Shown here one piece after another: positions 33,561-42,486 of a stretch of 61,652 bases of DNA. The position numbers and the translations under genes are program-made. This stretch comes from Pseudomonas thermotolerans DSM 14292 (GTDB lineage: Bacteria > Pseudomonadota > Gammaproteobacteria > Pseudomonadales > Pseudomonadaceae). Every line of letters begins with the position of its first letter. Within the stretch, counting starts at the first letter, position 1. A model generated the notes under the pieces. The model was not told the origin of the DNA and made no database searches. It worked only from the letters and a program-made list of their open reading frames with translations. The stretch lies in assembly GCF_000364625.1 (NCBI RefSeq), contig NZ_KB822620.1, positions 1 to 61,652 of the forward strand, in the 5' to 3' direction.

Positions 33561-34337
33561 ATGACCGCCAGCGCAGAGAAGTTCACCCGCCAGACCATCC
33601 GTGACATCCGCCCCCTGACGCCCAGTCTGTTCACCTTCCGCACCAGCCGGGACCCGGGCTTTCGCTTCCGCGCCGGACAGTTCGCCCGCCTGGGGGTGGC
33701 CAAGGCCGACGGCAGCCTGGTCTGGCGCGCCTACTCGATGGTCTCCGCGCCCCACGACGAGTTCCTCGAGTTCTTCTCCATCGTGGTCCCCGACGGCGAG
33801 TTCACCAGCGAGCTGGCCCGCCTGCGTGAGGGCGACTGCCTGCTGGTGGACCGCCAGGCCTTCGGCTTCCTGACCCTCGACCGCTTCCCGGACGGCCGCG
33901 ACCTCTGGCTGCTCGGCACTGGCACCGGGCTGGCGCCCTTCCTGTCGATCCTCCAGGACTTCGAGGCCTGGGAGCGCTTCGACAACATCGTGCTGGTCTA
34001 CAGCGTGCGCAATGCCCGCGAGCTGGCCTACCAGGAGCTGATCGCCGGGCTGAAGGAGCGCGACTACCTGGCCGAGCACGTCCACAAACTGCGCTACATC
34101 CCGGTGGTGACCCGCGAGCCCTATCCCGGCGCGCTCAACCGACGCATCACCACCCTGATCGACGACGGCGAGCTGGAGCGCGCCGCCGGCCTGGAGCTGG
34201 ACCCGGCCCGCTCGCGGATCATGCTCTGCGGCAACCCGCAGATGATCGAGGACACCCGGGCGGTGCTGAAGAAACGCGGCATGAGCCTGGCGCTGACCCG
34301 CAGGCCGGGGCAGATCGCGGTGGAGAACTACTGGTAG
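33561..34337 (+). CDS. Ferredoxin--NADP+ reductase (FprB type)
   Basis: 258 residues. FAD-binding RxYS is in LVWRAYSMVSAPHDEF, the NADPH-binding site LLGTGTGLAPFLSIL, and the terminal AVENYW with aromatic C-terminus. FNR enzymes of this type shuttle electrons between NADPH and ferredoxin or flavodoxin for stress defence and iron-sulfur biology. I recall the same gene (FprB) beside mscL in P. aeruginosa. AGAGGAG precedes the ATG. It diverges from rlmG across 65 bp. Confidence 0.93.
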   Translation: MTASAEKFTRQTIRDIRPLTPSLFTFRTSRDPGFRFRAGQFARLGVAKADGSLVWRAYSMVSAPHDEFLEFFSIVVPDGEFTSELARLREGDCLLVDRQAFGFLTLDRFPDGRDLWLLGTGTGLAPFLSILQDFEAWERFDNIVLVYSVRNARELAYQELIAGLKERDYLAEHVHKLRYIPVVTREPYPGALNRRITTLIDDGELERAAGLELDPARSRIMLCGNPQMIEDTRAVLKKRGMSLALTRRPGQIAVENYW

Positions 34338-34392
34338 GCGGGAAAGCAGGGGATGGGCGGCCGACGTTGCCGGTCGGCCGCCCGGGGGAATG

Positions 34393-34800
34393 CTACTTCT
34401 GCTGGTTCTTGAGCAGGTCGCGGATCTCGGCCAGCAGCTCCTGCTCCTTGGTCGGTGCCGGCGGCTCTTCCGGCGCGGCGGCCTCCTCGCGCTTCAGCTT
34501 GTTCAGTGCCTTGATGCCCATGAAGATGGCGAAGGAGATGATGGTGAAGTCGATGACCGTCTGGATGAACTTGCCGTAGCCGATCGCCACCGCCGGGTTG
34601 TCGTCTTCCGCGGCCTTCAGGGTGATGGCCAGATCGGAGAAGTCCACCCCGCCGATCAGGATGCCCAGCGGCGGCATGATCACGTCGCCAACGAAGGACG
34701 AGACGATCTTGCCGAACGCCGCGCCGATGATGATGCCCACTGCCATGTCGACGACATTTCCCTTGACCGCGAAGGCCTTGAACTCGCTGAGCAGACTCAT
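34393..34800 (-). CDS. mscL: Large-conductance mechanosensitive channel
   Basis: 135 residues. [46 protein letters not shown] is the MscL first helix and pore region, with the second helix [21 protein letters not shown] and a charged C-terminal helical bundle ending [16 protein letters not shown]. It is the inner-membrane pentameric emergency valve opened by hypoosmotic stress. Confidence 0.96.
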   Translation of the reverse strand: MSLLSEFKAFAVKGNVVDMAVGIIIGAAFGKIVSSFVGDVIMPPLGILIGGVDFSDLAITLKAAEDDNPAVAIGYGKFIQTVIDFTIISFAIFMGIKALNKLKREEAAAPEEPPAPTKEQELLAEIRDLLKNQQK

Positions 34801-34976
34801 TGTGTGACTCCCTGTGTTTTGAGTGAGGTGCGCGCAGTGTAATCCAGGCGGCCCCGGTTGCGGAGCGCCGTGTCGCGGATCGTCCCGACAGGGCGGCTTT
34901 CGTCGCCAGGCCGGGGCATTCGCGGTGCGCTGAACTAGTCTTCTGGATGACCATCATCCGCGAGGAGGGGCCACCA

Positions 34977-35222
34977 ATGCCGCTCGAACACCATCCGTTG
35001 CACCGCGAATTCCCCCAGTACCAGAACCAGCTGCGCGCCCTGATGCAGGCCGATGCCAAGTTCTCCCGCCTGGTCGAGGAATACCAGGCCATCGACCAGC
35101 GGATCTACGACGCCGAGGACGGCCGCCAGCCGCTGGACGACCAGGCTCTGCAGGGCCTCAAGCTGCAGCGGGTCAACCTCAAGGATCAGATCGTCCGCAT
35201 GCTCCAGCAGTCGGGGGCATGA
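34977..35222 (+). CDS. YdcH-family (DUF465) small protein
   Basis: 81 residues, MPLEHHPLHREFPQYQNQLRALMQADAKFSRLVEEYQAIDQRIYDAE, with a heptad-rich helical C-terminus. DUF465/YdcH proteins are short helical hairpins of unknown function. ATG 34977 is set by GAGGAGG eight bases upstream. An ANR-type box follows immediately, controlling the next gene. Confidence 0.85.
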   Translation: MPLEHHPLHREFPQYQNQLRALMQADAKFSRLVEEYQAIDQRIYDAEDGRQPLDDQALQGLKLQRVNLKDQIVRMLQQSGA

Positions 35223-35229
35223 CCAGCCC

Positions 35230-35243
35230 TTGACCTCCGTCAA
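35230..35243 (+). promoter_or_regulatory. ANR/FNR-type box upstream of the second small gene
   Basis: TTGACCTCCGTCAA fits TTGAT-N4-ATCAA at 8 of 10 positions and is a perfect palindrome in its arms (TTGAC/GTCAA). Its centre, 35236.5, is 41.5 bp before the start site implied by TAGGCT at 35266-35271, the class II ANR geometry. An inverted repeat CGACAAG/CTTGTCG flanks that -10 element. Confidence 0.65.
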
Positions 35244-35302
35244 GCGAGGGATCGGCCGACAAGGCTAGGCTTGTCGACAGATTTTTTCCTGGAGTAGCGA
35301 CC

Positions 35303-35572
35303 ATGCCTGACAAGCACCGCTCCCACGGTACCGTCCGCCTGCCGCGTGGCGCTTCCCTCGGTCGGCAGCGTGAACGCCTGGCCCGCCTGCAGCAGCAGTT
35401 CGAATCGGTCGAACGCCGGATCTTTCGCATCGAAAGCGGCCTCGAGCCGCCCGAGACCCTCAGCCTGACCGCGCTGCGCCTGTATCGCAGCGGACTGCAG
35501 GAGGACATCACCCGCCTGCGCAACCAGCTCGGCCTGCCGGCTCGGCAATCCATTCGCCTGTCGCTGGTATGA
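35303..35572 (+). CDS. Small helical protein, YdcH/DUF465-like neighbour
   Basis: 89 residues, strongly basic and helical: GRQRERLARLQQQFESVERRIFRIESGLEPPETLSLTALRLYRSGLQEDITRLRNQLG. A related protein lies at this place in P. aeruginosa, as I remember it; the function is unknown. ATG 35303 has TCCTGGAG upstream. Its promoter carries an ANR-type box, so it may be induced at low oxygen. It does not share a frame with the YdcH gene before it, from which 80 bp separate it. Confidence 0.8.
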   Translation: MPDKHRSHGTVRLPRGASLGRQRERLARLQQQFESVERRIFRIESGLEPPETLSLTALRLYRSGLQEDITRLRNQLGLPARQSIRLSLV

Positions 35573-35602
35573 TGCGCGCTTTCCCCTTCACGGAGAGCAT
35601 CC

Positions 35603-36964
35603 ATGGCCAAGGCCAAGCGCATCTATGGCTGCACGGAGTGCGGCGCGACCTTTCCCAAATGGGCCGGCCAGTGCGCTGACTGCGGGGCCTGGAACACCCT
35701 GGTGGAGACCGTCGAGCCGGCCGGTGCCGGCTCCGAGGCGCGCGGCGGCTGGGCCGGCCAGCAGGCCCAGGTGAAGACCCTGGCCGAGGTCAGCGTCGAG
35801 GAAATGCCGCGCTTCCCCACCGGCTCGGTGGAGCTCGACCGGGTGCTCGGTGGCGGCCTGGTGGACGGCTCGGTGGTGCTGATCGGCGGCGACCCGGGGA
35901 TCGGCAAGTCCACCATCCTGCTGCAGACCCTGTGCAACATCGCCCAGCGCTTCCCGGCGCTGTACGTCACCGGCGAAGAGTCCCAGCAGCAGGTCGCCAT
36001 GCGCGCGCGGCGCCTGGGCCTGCCGGAGGACCGCCTCAAGGTGATGACCGAGACCTGCATCGAGGCGATCATCGCCACTGCCCGCCGCGAACAGCCCAAG
36101 GTCATGGTGGTGGACTCCATCCAGACCATCTTCACCGAGCAGCTGCAGTCCGCCCCCGGCGGCGTCGCCCAGGTGCGCGAGAGCGCCGCCCTGCTGGTGC
36201 GCTACGCCAAGCAGAGCGGCACGGCGATCTTCCTGGTCGGCCACGTCACCAAGGAGGGCGCGCTGGCCGGCCCGCGGGTGCTCGAGCACATGGTCGACAC
36301 CGTGCTCTACTTCGAGGGCGAGTCCGACGGCCGCCTGCGCCTGCTGCGCGCGGTGAAGAACCGCTTCGGCGCGGTCAACGAGCTGGGCGTGTTCGGCATG
36401 ACCGACCGCGGCCTCAAGGAGGTCTCCAACCCCTCGGCGATCTTCCTGACTCGTGCCCAGTCGGAGGTGCCCGGCAGCGTGGTGATGGCCACCTGGGAGG
36501 GCACCCGGCCGATGCTGGTGGAGGTGCAGGCCCTGGTGGACACCAGCCACCTGGCCAACCCGCGGCGCGTCACTCTGGGCCTGGACCAGAACCGCCTGGC
36601 CATGCTGCTCGCCGTGCTGCATCGCCACGGCGGCATCCCCACCCACGACCAGGACGTGTTCCTCAACGTGGTGGGGGGGGTGAAGGTGCTGGAGACCGCC
36701 TCGGACCTGGCGCTGATGGCCGCGGTGATGTCCAGCCTGCGCAACCGGCCGTTGCCCCACGACCTGCTGGTGTTCGGCGAGGTCGGCCTGTCCGGCGAGG
36801 TGCGTCCGGTGCCGAGCGGTCAGGAGCGCCTCAAGGAAGCCGCCAAGCACGGTTTCAAGCGCGCCATCGTGCCTAGGGGCAATGCGCCCAAGGAACCGCC
36901 GGCCGGCCTGCAGGTGGTTGCCGTGACCCGTCTGGAGCAGGCCCTCGACGCCCTCTTCGAGTGA
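35603..36964 (+). CDS. radA: DNA repair protein RadA
   Basis: 453 residues. A zinc finger with Cys10, Cys13, Cys24 and Cys27 (YGCTECGATFPKWAGQCADCGAW) is followed by the RecA-like ATPase with GGDPGIGKSTILLQT, the RadA motif KNRFGAVNE, and a Lon-like C-terminal domain. RadA promotes branch migration in recombination. The gene starts 30 bp after the small gene, and the GAGAGCATCC before ATG 35603 provides the ribosome site. Confidence 0.97.
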   Translation: MAKAKRIYGCTECGATFPKWAGQCADCGAWNTLVETVEPAGAGSEARGGWAGQQAQVKTLAEVSVEEMPRFPTGSVELDRVLGGGLVDGSVVLIGGDPGIGKSTILLQTLCNIAQRFPALYVTGEESQQQVAMRARRLGLPEDRLKVMTETCIEAIIATARREQPKVMVVDSIQTIFTEQLQSAPGGVAQVRESAALLVRYAKQSGTAIFLVGHVTKEGALAGPRVLEHMVDTVLYFEGESDGRLRLLRAVKNRFGAVNELGVFGMTDRGLKEVSNPSAIFLTRAQSEVPGSVVMATWEGTRPMLVEVQALVDTSHLANPRRVTLGLDQNRLAMLLAVLHRHGGIPTHDQDVFLNVVGGVKVLETASDLALMAAVMSSLRNRPLPHDLLVFGEVGLSGEVRPVPSGQERLKEAAKHGFKRAIVPRGNAPKEPPAGLQVVAVTRLEQALDALFE

Positions 36965-37001
36965 CCTGCGACGCTCTGTCGCTGCCCCGGCGCAGGCGTG
37001 C

Positions 37002-37015
37002 TTGTCGCAGATCAA
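37002..37015 (+). promoter_or_regulatory. ANR/FNR-like box before the 43-residue gene
   Basis: TTGTCGCAGATCAA matches TTGAT-N4-ATCAA at 8 of 10 positions. The centre, 37008.5, is 41.5 bp from the start site predicted by GAGCAT at 37038-37043, a weak -10. The geometry matches the two other boxes in the window, but the half-site TTGTC is imperfect, so confidence is lower. Confidence 0.5.
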
Positions 37016-37073
37016 TGTCCGCTGCGCCCTGCGGCAGGAGCATGGAGTCGACTTCATCACGGAGGTGGAATCC

Positions 37074-37205
37074 ATGTTCCTGTTCTTCGACCTCTTCGCC
37101 AAAATCCTCAACTACGAACCGGGCCGTCCGCGCGACAGCGCCGAGGAGCGTCGCGAGGCGAGCATCGGCGCACGACGGGTTGCCCGTCGCCGCGCTGCGC
37201 TGTGA
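37074..37205 (+). CDS. 43-residue small protein, paralog of the one at 42487
   Basis: MFLFFDLFAKILNYEPGRP followed by an Arg-rich tail (ARRVARRRAAL). ACGGAGGTGG lies 5 nt before the ATG, a strong ribosome site. A second protein with the opening VFLFFDIFAKNL lies at 42487-42621 and shares most bases of the first 40 nt. Together they suggest a real small family: hydrophobic N-terminus, basic C-terminus, probably membrane-associated. No known domain is recognised. An ANR-like box at 37002 may drive it. A longer frame from 37002 exists, but its start is not preceded by a ribosome site. Confidence 0.7.
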   Translation: MFLFFDLFAKILNYEPGRPRDSAEERREASIGARRVARRRAAL

Positions 37206-37262
37206 TGCCTGAGGGGAAGACGGAAGGGCGCCTGGTGCGCCCTTTCCTGTCCTGGGGGGCGC

Positions 37263-37631
37263 TCATGGCCTGCCCAGGGCGGCCAGTTCCCGGTCCAGCA
37301 GCCGTGCGTCGCCGAGGTTGAGCTCCACCAGGCGGCGCAGGTGGCTGAGCGAGTCCAGGTCGATGGCCCGGCACTCGAAGCCGAGCAGGCCATCGCGGCT
37401 GTGCGCCAGGCGCACTTCCATCTGCACCACCACCTCGGCGGACAGCGCGATGCGTACCGCGAAGGGCGCGTCGGCATCGCCGGCCCAGCCCGCCGGCCGC
37501 TCGACCAGCAGGCCCTTGAGCGACAGGTCGTGGAGCACCACCGGCCAGCAGCGTCCGGCCTGGCAGAGCTGGGTGTCGGCGTCGAAGGCCACGCGCTGGA
37601 AGCGTCTTCGTTCGGGCTGGGAATCGTTCAT
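37263..37631 (-). CDS. mapZ: PilZ-domain c-di-GMP receptor, MapZ
   Basis: 122 residues. The RRxxR motif ([13 protein letters not shown]) and the D/NxSxxG motif ([11 protein letters not shown]) that bind c-di-GMP are intact. The C-terminal [16 protein letters not shown] matches P. aeruginosa PA4608/MapZ, which binds the chemoreceptor methyltransferase CheR1 and couples c-di-GMP to chemotaxis. The same neighbour, radA, lies beside it in that species. Confidence 0.92.
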   Translation of the reverse strand: MNDSQPERRRFQRVAFDADTQLCQAGRCWPVVLHDLSLKGLLVERPAGWAGDADAPFAVRIALSAEVVVQMEVRLAHSRDGLLGFECRAIDLDSLSHLRRLVELNLGDARLLDRELAALGRP

Positions 37632-37661
37632 CCGGGAAATCCTCCGTGTTGCGTCCCACCA

Positions 37662-38123
37662 CTATAGCCAGCGCCGCACGCGGGCACGGTAGCGCCGGTA
37701 GGCGTCGCCGAACAGGCGCTCCAGCACGGCCTCCTCGTGGACGATCACGGCGCGGTTCATGACAAGGATCAGCAGCGGCAGGAGGAGCCACGGCCACCAG
37801 CTGTGCAGCAGCAGGCCGATACCGGCGTAGATCAGGGTGAAGCCCAGGTAGATGGGGTTGCGCGAGTAGCGGAAGGGACCCCTCTGCAGCAGGCGTTTGG
37901 GCTTCTTGTAGGGATTGAGGGTGGTGTCGTGCTGGGTCAGGGCGAGGGCCGACCAGGCGGCCAGCAGGATGCCGGCGTCGATCAGCCCCCAGCCGAAGTA
38001 ACGGGTCCAGTCGTTCTCGGCGAGGGGGAGGGGTAGGAGTTCCGCCAGGGCCCAGGCGAGGGCCACGAAGATCAGGTAGATCAAAGGCGGCGGGAGCAGG
38101 ACGCGATCTTGACGGGTGGACAT
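37662..38123 (-). CDS. Isoprenylcysteine carboxyl methyltransferase-like membrane methyltransferase
   Basis: 153 residues, four or five helices. The C-terminal half carries the PEMT/ICMT signature GPFRYSRNPIYLGFTLIYAGIG and a late EEAVLERLFGDAYRRYRARVRRWL. The family methylates lipids, isoprenoids or small thiols at the membrane; the substrate is unknown. It lies 30 bp upstream of mapZ on the same strand, so the two may be cotranscribed. Confidence 0.88.
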   Translation of the reverse strand: MSTRQDRVLLPPPLIYLIFVALAWALAELLPLPLAENDWTRYFGWGLIDAGILLAAWSALALTQHDTTLNPYKKPKRLLQRGPFRYSRNPIYLGFTLIYAGIGLLLHSWWPWLLLPLLILVMNRAVIVHEEAVLERLFGDAYRRYRARVRRWL

Positions 38124-38285
38124 GGTGCCTCCTGGCAGGAATCGATAGCGGCAACTTTGTCTTTCTTCTGGATTGACAGCACGGGAAGTGTCGCTAAAGC
38201 TGCTGAGGGCTGTCGATGCCTGAGCCGTAGTCGTGGGTCGGGAGCCTAGGAAAGAGTGTTACCAACGAAGAAAATGGAGTGATTT

Positions 38286-38792
38286 ATGGACAAGCGACTG
38301 CTGAGCAAAGGTTTGATCATCGGCATGCTGAGCGCTGTGAGCCTCGGCGCCCAGGCCGACGCCGCCGGCGGTAACGGCTGCGGTTGGGGCAACATGCTGT
38401 TCGAAGGCCAGCGCGGTCTAGGGCCGCACATCCTGGCCACCACCACCAACGGCACCTCCGGTAACGCCACCTTCGGCATGACCTCCGGCACCAACGGCTG
38501 CGACACCAGCGGGCGTCTTGGCTACAACGGCCGCTCTTGGCTGGCCATGAACGGCATGCTTGACTCCATCGCCGAAGACATGGCCCAGGGCCAGGGCGAA
38601 GCCCTGGACGCCTACGCCGTGCTGCTGGGCGTCGAGAAGCAGGACCGCGCCCACTTCGCCAAGGTCACCCACGAGAACTTCAACGTGATCTTCAGCAGCC
38701 CCGACGTGACCAGCGAGGAAGTGCTGAACGCCACCCTCGAGGTGATGAGCCGCGATGCGCAGCTGGCCCGCTACGCCAAGCAGTCCGCCTGA
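38286..38792 (+). CDS. DUF3015 periplasmic protein
   Basis: 168 residues. The signal peptide MDKRLLSKGLIIGMLSAVSLGAQADA is followed by GGNGCGWGNMLFEGQRGLGPHILATTTNGTSGNATFGMTSGTNGCD, the DUF3015 hallmark with conserved Cys and Gly/Thr/Asn. The function is unknown; the protein is expected in the periplasm or outer membrane. A clear terminator follows at 38811. Confidence 0.88.
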   Translation: MDKRLLSKGLIIGMLSAVSLGAQADAAGGNGCGWGNMLFEGQRGLGPHILATTTNGTSGNATFGMTSGTNGCDTSGRLGYNGRSWLAMNGMLDSIAEDMAQGQGEALDAYAVLLGVEKQDRAHFAKVTHENFNVIFSSPDVTSEEVLNATLEVMSRDAQLARYAKQSA

Positions 38793-38810
38793 TCGACAGC
38801 CGCATCAGCG

Positions 38811-38841
38811 AAGCCGGGCCCATGCCCGGCTTTCGTTTTTT
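38811..38841 (+). terminator. Rho-independent terminator after the DUF3015 gene
   Basis: AAGCCGGGC (38811-38819) pairs perfectly with GCCCGGCTT (38824-38832) around the loop CCAT, and six T residues (38836-38841) follow. Confidence 0.92.
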
Positions 38842-38942
38842 CGGACGGTCGCTTGCGACTTTCGTAGGGTCAAGAATGGCCAACTCCGAGCAAAGCGCTA
38901 AGCTAGGGCGCTTGCAGTCCGAAAAACCATCCGGAGTAACCC

Positions 38943-41009
38943 ATGAACAATAACAATAGCGTCCTGCGGCACCTGCCCTGGGTGGTGGTGGCCGTGATCG
39001 GCGCCTTCGCCTTGGGGGTGGTCGCCTTGCGTCGTGGCGAAGCGATCAACGCGCTGTGGATCGTGGTCGCCGCCGTAGCCATCTACCTGATCGCCTACCG
39101 CTACTACGCTCTGTTCATCGCCAATCGGGTGATGCAGCTCGATCCGAGCCGCGCTACCCCGGCACTGATCCACAACGACGGCCTGGACTACGTGCCCACC
39201 AACAAGCACGTGCTGTTCGGCCACCACTTCGCCGCCATCGCCGGCGCCGGCCCGCTGGTGGGCCCGGTGCTCGCCGCGCAGATGGGCTACCTGCCCGGCA
39301 CCCTGTGGCTGATCGCCGGGGTGGTGCTGGCCGGCGCGGTGCAGGACTTCATGGTCCTGTTCCTTTCCACCCGCCGCAACGGCCGCTCGCTGGGCGAGAT
39401 GGTTCGCGAGGAGATGGGCCAGGTGCCCGGCACCATCGCCCTGTTCGGCTGCTTCCTGATCATGATCATCATCCTCGCGGTGCTCTCGCTGATCGTGGTC
39501 AAGGCCCTGGCGGAAAGTCCCTGGGGCATGTTCACGGTGATGGCGACCATCCCCATCGCGGTGTTCATGGGCCTCTACATGCGCTTCATTCGCCCCGGGC
39601 GGATCGGCGAGATATCGGTGATCGGCGTGGCCCTGCTGCTCGGCTCCATCTGGCTGGGCGGGCAGATCGCCCAGGATCCCGAGTGGGCGCCCGTGTTCAC
39701 CTTCACCGGCGTGCAGATCACCTGGATGCTGGTGGGCTACGGCTTCGTCGCCGCGGTGCTGCCGGTGTGGCTGATCCTCGCCCCGCGCGACTACCTGTCC
39801 ACCTTCCTGAAGATCGGCACCATCGTCGGTCTGGCCATCGGCATCCTCATCGTCATGCCGGAGCTGAAGATGCCAGCGCTGACCCAGTTCGTCGACGGTA
39901 CGGGGCCAGTGTGGAAGGGCAGCCTGTTCCCCTTCCTGTTCATCACCATCGCCTGCGGTGCGGTATCGGGCTTCCATGCGCTGATCTCCTCGGGCACCAC
40001 GCCCAAGCTGTTGGCCAGCGAGGCTCATGCCCGCTACATCGGCTACGGCGGCATGCTGATGGAGTCTTTCGTGGCCATCATGGCGATGGTCGCCGCCGCG
40101 GTGATCGAGCCGGGCATCTACTTCGCCATGAACAGCCCGGCGGCCATCGTCGGTGCGGACACCGCCAGCGTCGCTGCCACAGTGAGCAGCTGGGGCTTCC
40201 TGATCACCCCCGAGCAGCTGGAGGCCACCGCCCGCGACATCGGCGAGACCACTATCCTGTCCCGTGCCGGCGGCGCGCCGACCCTGGCGGTAGGCATCGC
40301 CTACATCCTCCATCAGGTGCTGCCGGGCGACGGCGCCATGGCCTTCTGGTACCACTTCGCGATCCTCTTCGAGGCGCTATTCATCCTCACCGCGGTGGAT
40401 GCCGGTACCCGTGCCGGCCGCTTCATGCTCCAGGACCTGCTCGGCGAGTTCGTGCCGGCGCTGAGCAACACCGAGTCCTGGGCCGCCAACATGCTGGCCA
40501 CCGCCGGTTGCGTGGCGCTCTGGGGCTGGCTGCTCTACCAGGGCGTGGTGGATCCGCTGGGCGGCATCAATACCCTGTGGCCACTGTTCGGCATCTCCAA
40601 CCAGATGCTCGCCGGCATCGCGCTGATGCTTGGCACTGTGGTGCTGATCAAGATGAAGCGTCAGCGCTATGCCTGGGTGACCATGCTGCCGGCCCTCTGG
40701 CTGCTGATCTGCACCACCAGCGCCAGCCTGATCAAGCTGTTCGACTCCAACCCGGCGGTCGGCTTCCTGGCTTTGGCCGACAAGTACCGCGCCGCGCTGG
40801 ATGCCGGCGAGGTGCTGGCTCCGGCGAAGAGCATCGAGCAGATGCACCACGTGATCTTCAACGCCTACACCAACGCGGCGCTGACCGTGCTGTTCCTGCT
40901 GGTGGTGTTCAGCATCCTGTACTATTCGGTGCGCGTCAGCCTCCGGGCCCTGCGCGAGGAGCAGCGTTCCGACCAGGAAATGCCGTTCCAGCCGATTCCC
41001 GAGGTATGA
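38943..41009 (+). CDS. cstA: Carbon starvation protein A (pyruvate/peptide transporter)
   Basis: 688 residues, about 16-18 helices. The opening [61 protein letters not shown] and [31 protein letters not shown] are the CstA signatures. It imports pyruvate or peptides when preferred carbon is absent. The start codons overlap an Hfq/Crc-type motif. The ybdD-like gene follows, the usual partner. Confidence 0.96.
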   Translation: MNNNNSVLRHLPWVVVAVIGAFALGVVALRRGEAINALWIVVAAVAIYLIAYRYYALFIANRVMQLDPSRATPALIHNDGLDYVPTNKHVLFGHHFAAIAGAGPLVGPVLAAQMGYLPGTLWLIAGVVLAGAVQDFMVLFLSTRRNGRSLGEMVREEMGQVPGTIALFGCFLIMIIILAVLSLIVVKALAESPWGMFTVMATIPIAVFMGLYMRFIRPGRIGEISVIGVALLLGSIWLGGQIAQDPEWAPVFTFTGVQITWMLVGYGFVAAVLPVWLILAPRDYLSTFLKIGTIVGLAIGILIVMPELKMPALTQFVDGTGPVWKGSLFPFLFITIACGAVSGFHALISSGTTPKLLASEAHARYIGYGGMLMESFVAIMAMVAAAVIEPGIYFAMNSPAAIVGADTASVAATVSSWGFLITPEQLEATARDIGETTILSRAGGAPTLAVGIAYILHQVLPGDGAMAFWYHFAILFEALFILTAVDAGTRAGRFMLQDLLGEFVPALSNTESWAANMLATAGCVALWGWLLYQGVVDPLGGINTLWPLFGISNQMLAGIALMLGTVVLIKMKRQRYAWVTMLPALWLLICTTSASLIKLFDSNPAVGFLALADKYRAALDAGEVLAPAKSIEQMHHVIFNAYTNAALTVLFLLVVFSILYYSVRVSLRALREEQRSDQEMPFQPIPEV
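38946..38957 (+). promoter_or_regulatory. Hfq/Crc catabolite-activity motif on the cstA start
   Basis: AACAATAACAAT, immediately after the ATG at 38943, is four tandem AAN triplets and matches the AANAANAA catabolite-activity motif that Hfq/Crc bind to block translation. The location over the start codon is typical for Crc-controlled transport genes. Binding is inferred. Confidence 0.6.
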
Positions 41010-41056
41010 GAGGATTCCGGCCCCCGAGCGGGGCCGGAACCGTCAGGTGGCCGCTA

Positions 41057-41260
41057 ATGTTCAACGACTTGAGTCGACTGGGTAAGTATCTCGGCCAGGC
41101 CGCCCGCCTGATGGTGGGCATGCCGGATTACGACAACTACGTCGAACACATGCGCAGGAAGCATCCCGGCCAGCCGGTGATGAGCTACGAGGAATTCTTC
41201 CGCGAGCGCCAGGAGGCGCGCTACGGCGGCGGCAAGGGCAAGCCCTTCCGCTGCTGCTGA
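41057..41260 (+). CDS. YbdD/YjiX-family small protein
   Basis: 67 residues, [67 protein letters not shown]. The YbdD/YjiX (DUF466) family is nearly always found next to CstA and is needed for its transport function. It starts 47 bp after cstA, and a CRxx-type Cys pair ends the protein. Confidence 0.92.
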   Translation: MFNDLSRLGKYLGQAARLMVGMPDYDNYVEHMRRKHPGQPVMSYEEFFRERQEARYGGGKGKPFRCC

Positions 41261-41340
41261 TGTCCGACGCCACGCCCCTACGTGGCGCTTTTCTTTCCGG
41301 ACCCGATAGGGGTCTTCAGCGTTGCTTTCCAGGAATAGCC

Positions 41341-42315
41341 ATGTCCCAGACTCCCATTCCCGTCACCGTGCTCAGCGGCTTTCTCGGCGCGGGCAAGACC
41401 ACCCTGCTGCGCTACCTGCTGCGTGCCGAGCACGGCCTGAAGATTGCGGTGATCGAGAACGAGTTCGCCGCCAGCGGGATTGACAGCCAGCTACTCGGCG
41501 ACGCCCCGGCGCAGGTCGTCACTCTGGCCAACGGCTGCGTGTGCTGCAGCATCCACGGCGACCTCGAGCGCGCCCTGTTCCTCCTCCTGGAGCGTCTGGA
41601 CAGCGGCGAGATCGCCTTCGACCGCCTGGTGATCGAGTGCACCGGCCTGGCCGATCCGGCACCCATCGCCCAGACCTTCTTCGTCGATGAGGAACTGCGC
41701 GAGCGCTACCTGCTGGATGCGGTGGTCACCCTGGTGGACGCCGCGCATGCCGAGGTTCACCTGCAGCAGGCCATCGCCCAGGCGCAGGTAGGTATCGCCG
41801 ACCGCATCCTGGTCAGCAAGCGCGACCTGGTGGACGCTGCCGCCTTCGAGGCGCTCTGCGAGCGGCTGACCCACATCAACCGCCGGGCGCCGATCCAGGT
41901 GGTTGAGCACGGGTGCATCGACCTGAGCCAACTGCTCGACGTGCGTGGCTTCAACCTCAACGCCGAGATGGGCCTGAGCCTGCGCCCTCTGCGCCCGGTG
42001 GCCAAGGCCGACCGCATCGCCAGCCTGGTGCTGCGCAGCGAGCGGCCGTTGGACCTCGGCCGACTGAGCGACTTCATGAACGATCTCCTGGAGAATCACG
42101 GCCTCTCGCTGCTGCGCTACAAGGGCGTGCTGAATATCGCCGGCGAGGCACGGCGCCTGGTGTTCCAGGGCGTGCTCAGGCTCTACGGCTTCGACTGGGA
42201 CGCGGAGTGGGGCGCCGACGAGCCGCGCGAGAGCGTGCTGGTGTTCATCGGCGACGAGCTTCCGGAGGAGCGGATTCGCGCCGGGTTCGCGGCGGTGGCC
42301 GGCGACCTGGCCTGA
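41341..42315 (+). CDS. yjiA: CobW/COG0523-family metal-binding GTPase YjiA
   Basis: 324 residues. Walker A LSGFLGAGKTT (residues 11-21), the metal-binding Cys motif GCVCCS (65-70), Walker B ECTGLADPAP and the GTP-specificity segment SKRDLVD, followed by the C-terminal CobW domain. It is a G3E GTPase metallochaperone, thought to handle zinc or another divalent metal. It follows cstA-ybdD as in P. aeruginosa. The gene starts at ATG 41341, with TTTCCAGGAATAGCC upstream. Confidence 0.92.
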   Translation: MSQTPIPVTVLSGFLGAGKTTLLRYLLRAEHGLKIAVIENEFAASGIDSQLLGDAPAQVVTLANGCVCCSIHGDLERALFLLLERLDSGEIAFDRLVIECTGLADPAPIAQTFFVDEELRERYLLDAVVTLVDAAHAEVHLQQAIAQAQVGIADRILVSKRDLVDAAAFEALCERLTHINRRAPIQVVEHGCIDLSQLLDVRGFNLNAEMGLSLRPLRPVAKADRIASLVLRSERPLDLGRLSDFMNDLLENHGLSLLRYKGVLNIAGEARRLVFQGVLRLYGFDWDAEWGADEPRESVLVFIGDELPEERIRAGFAAVAGDLA

Positions 42316-42330
42316 GTCTCGCCAGTATGG

Positions 42331-42350
42331 AGGGAGGCTGCGGCCTCCCT
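42331..42350 (+). terminator. Probable terminator hairpin after yjiA
   Basis: AGGGAGGC (42331-42338) pairs with GCCTCCCT (42343-42350) around TGCG. No real T tract follows, so it is a modest terminator. Confidence 0.5.
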
Positions 42351-42430
42351 TGGCGTTTGCGCTGTGCTCGGTAGGGCGGTCGGCGGCGTCCTACCGGAGC
42401 TGTGCCCGCGGTGCTGTACGTCGGGTTGAT

Positions 42431-42458
42431 AGTTGGCTTACTAACTTTGTGGTAATAT
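42431..42458 (+). promoter_or_regulatory. Extended -10 and imperfect palindrome before the second small gene
   Basis: TAATAT at 42453-42458 is preceded by TGG to form an extended -10. Upstream, AGTTGG and CTAACT (42431-42446) form an imperfect palindrome of the type bound by MarR-like repressors. The regulator is unknown. Confidence 0.35.
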
Positions 42459-42486
42459 GGGGCATCTCCGCAATCGGTATCTCACC

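Noticed and set aside
38898..40355. 485-codon frame antisense to cstA
   Set aside because: His/Gln/Asp-rich shadow with no motif, opposite a well-supported transporter gene.
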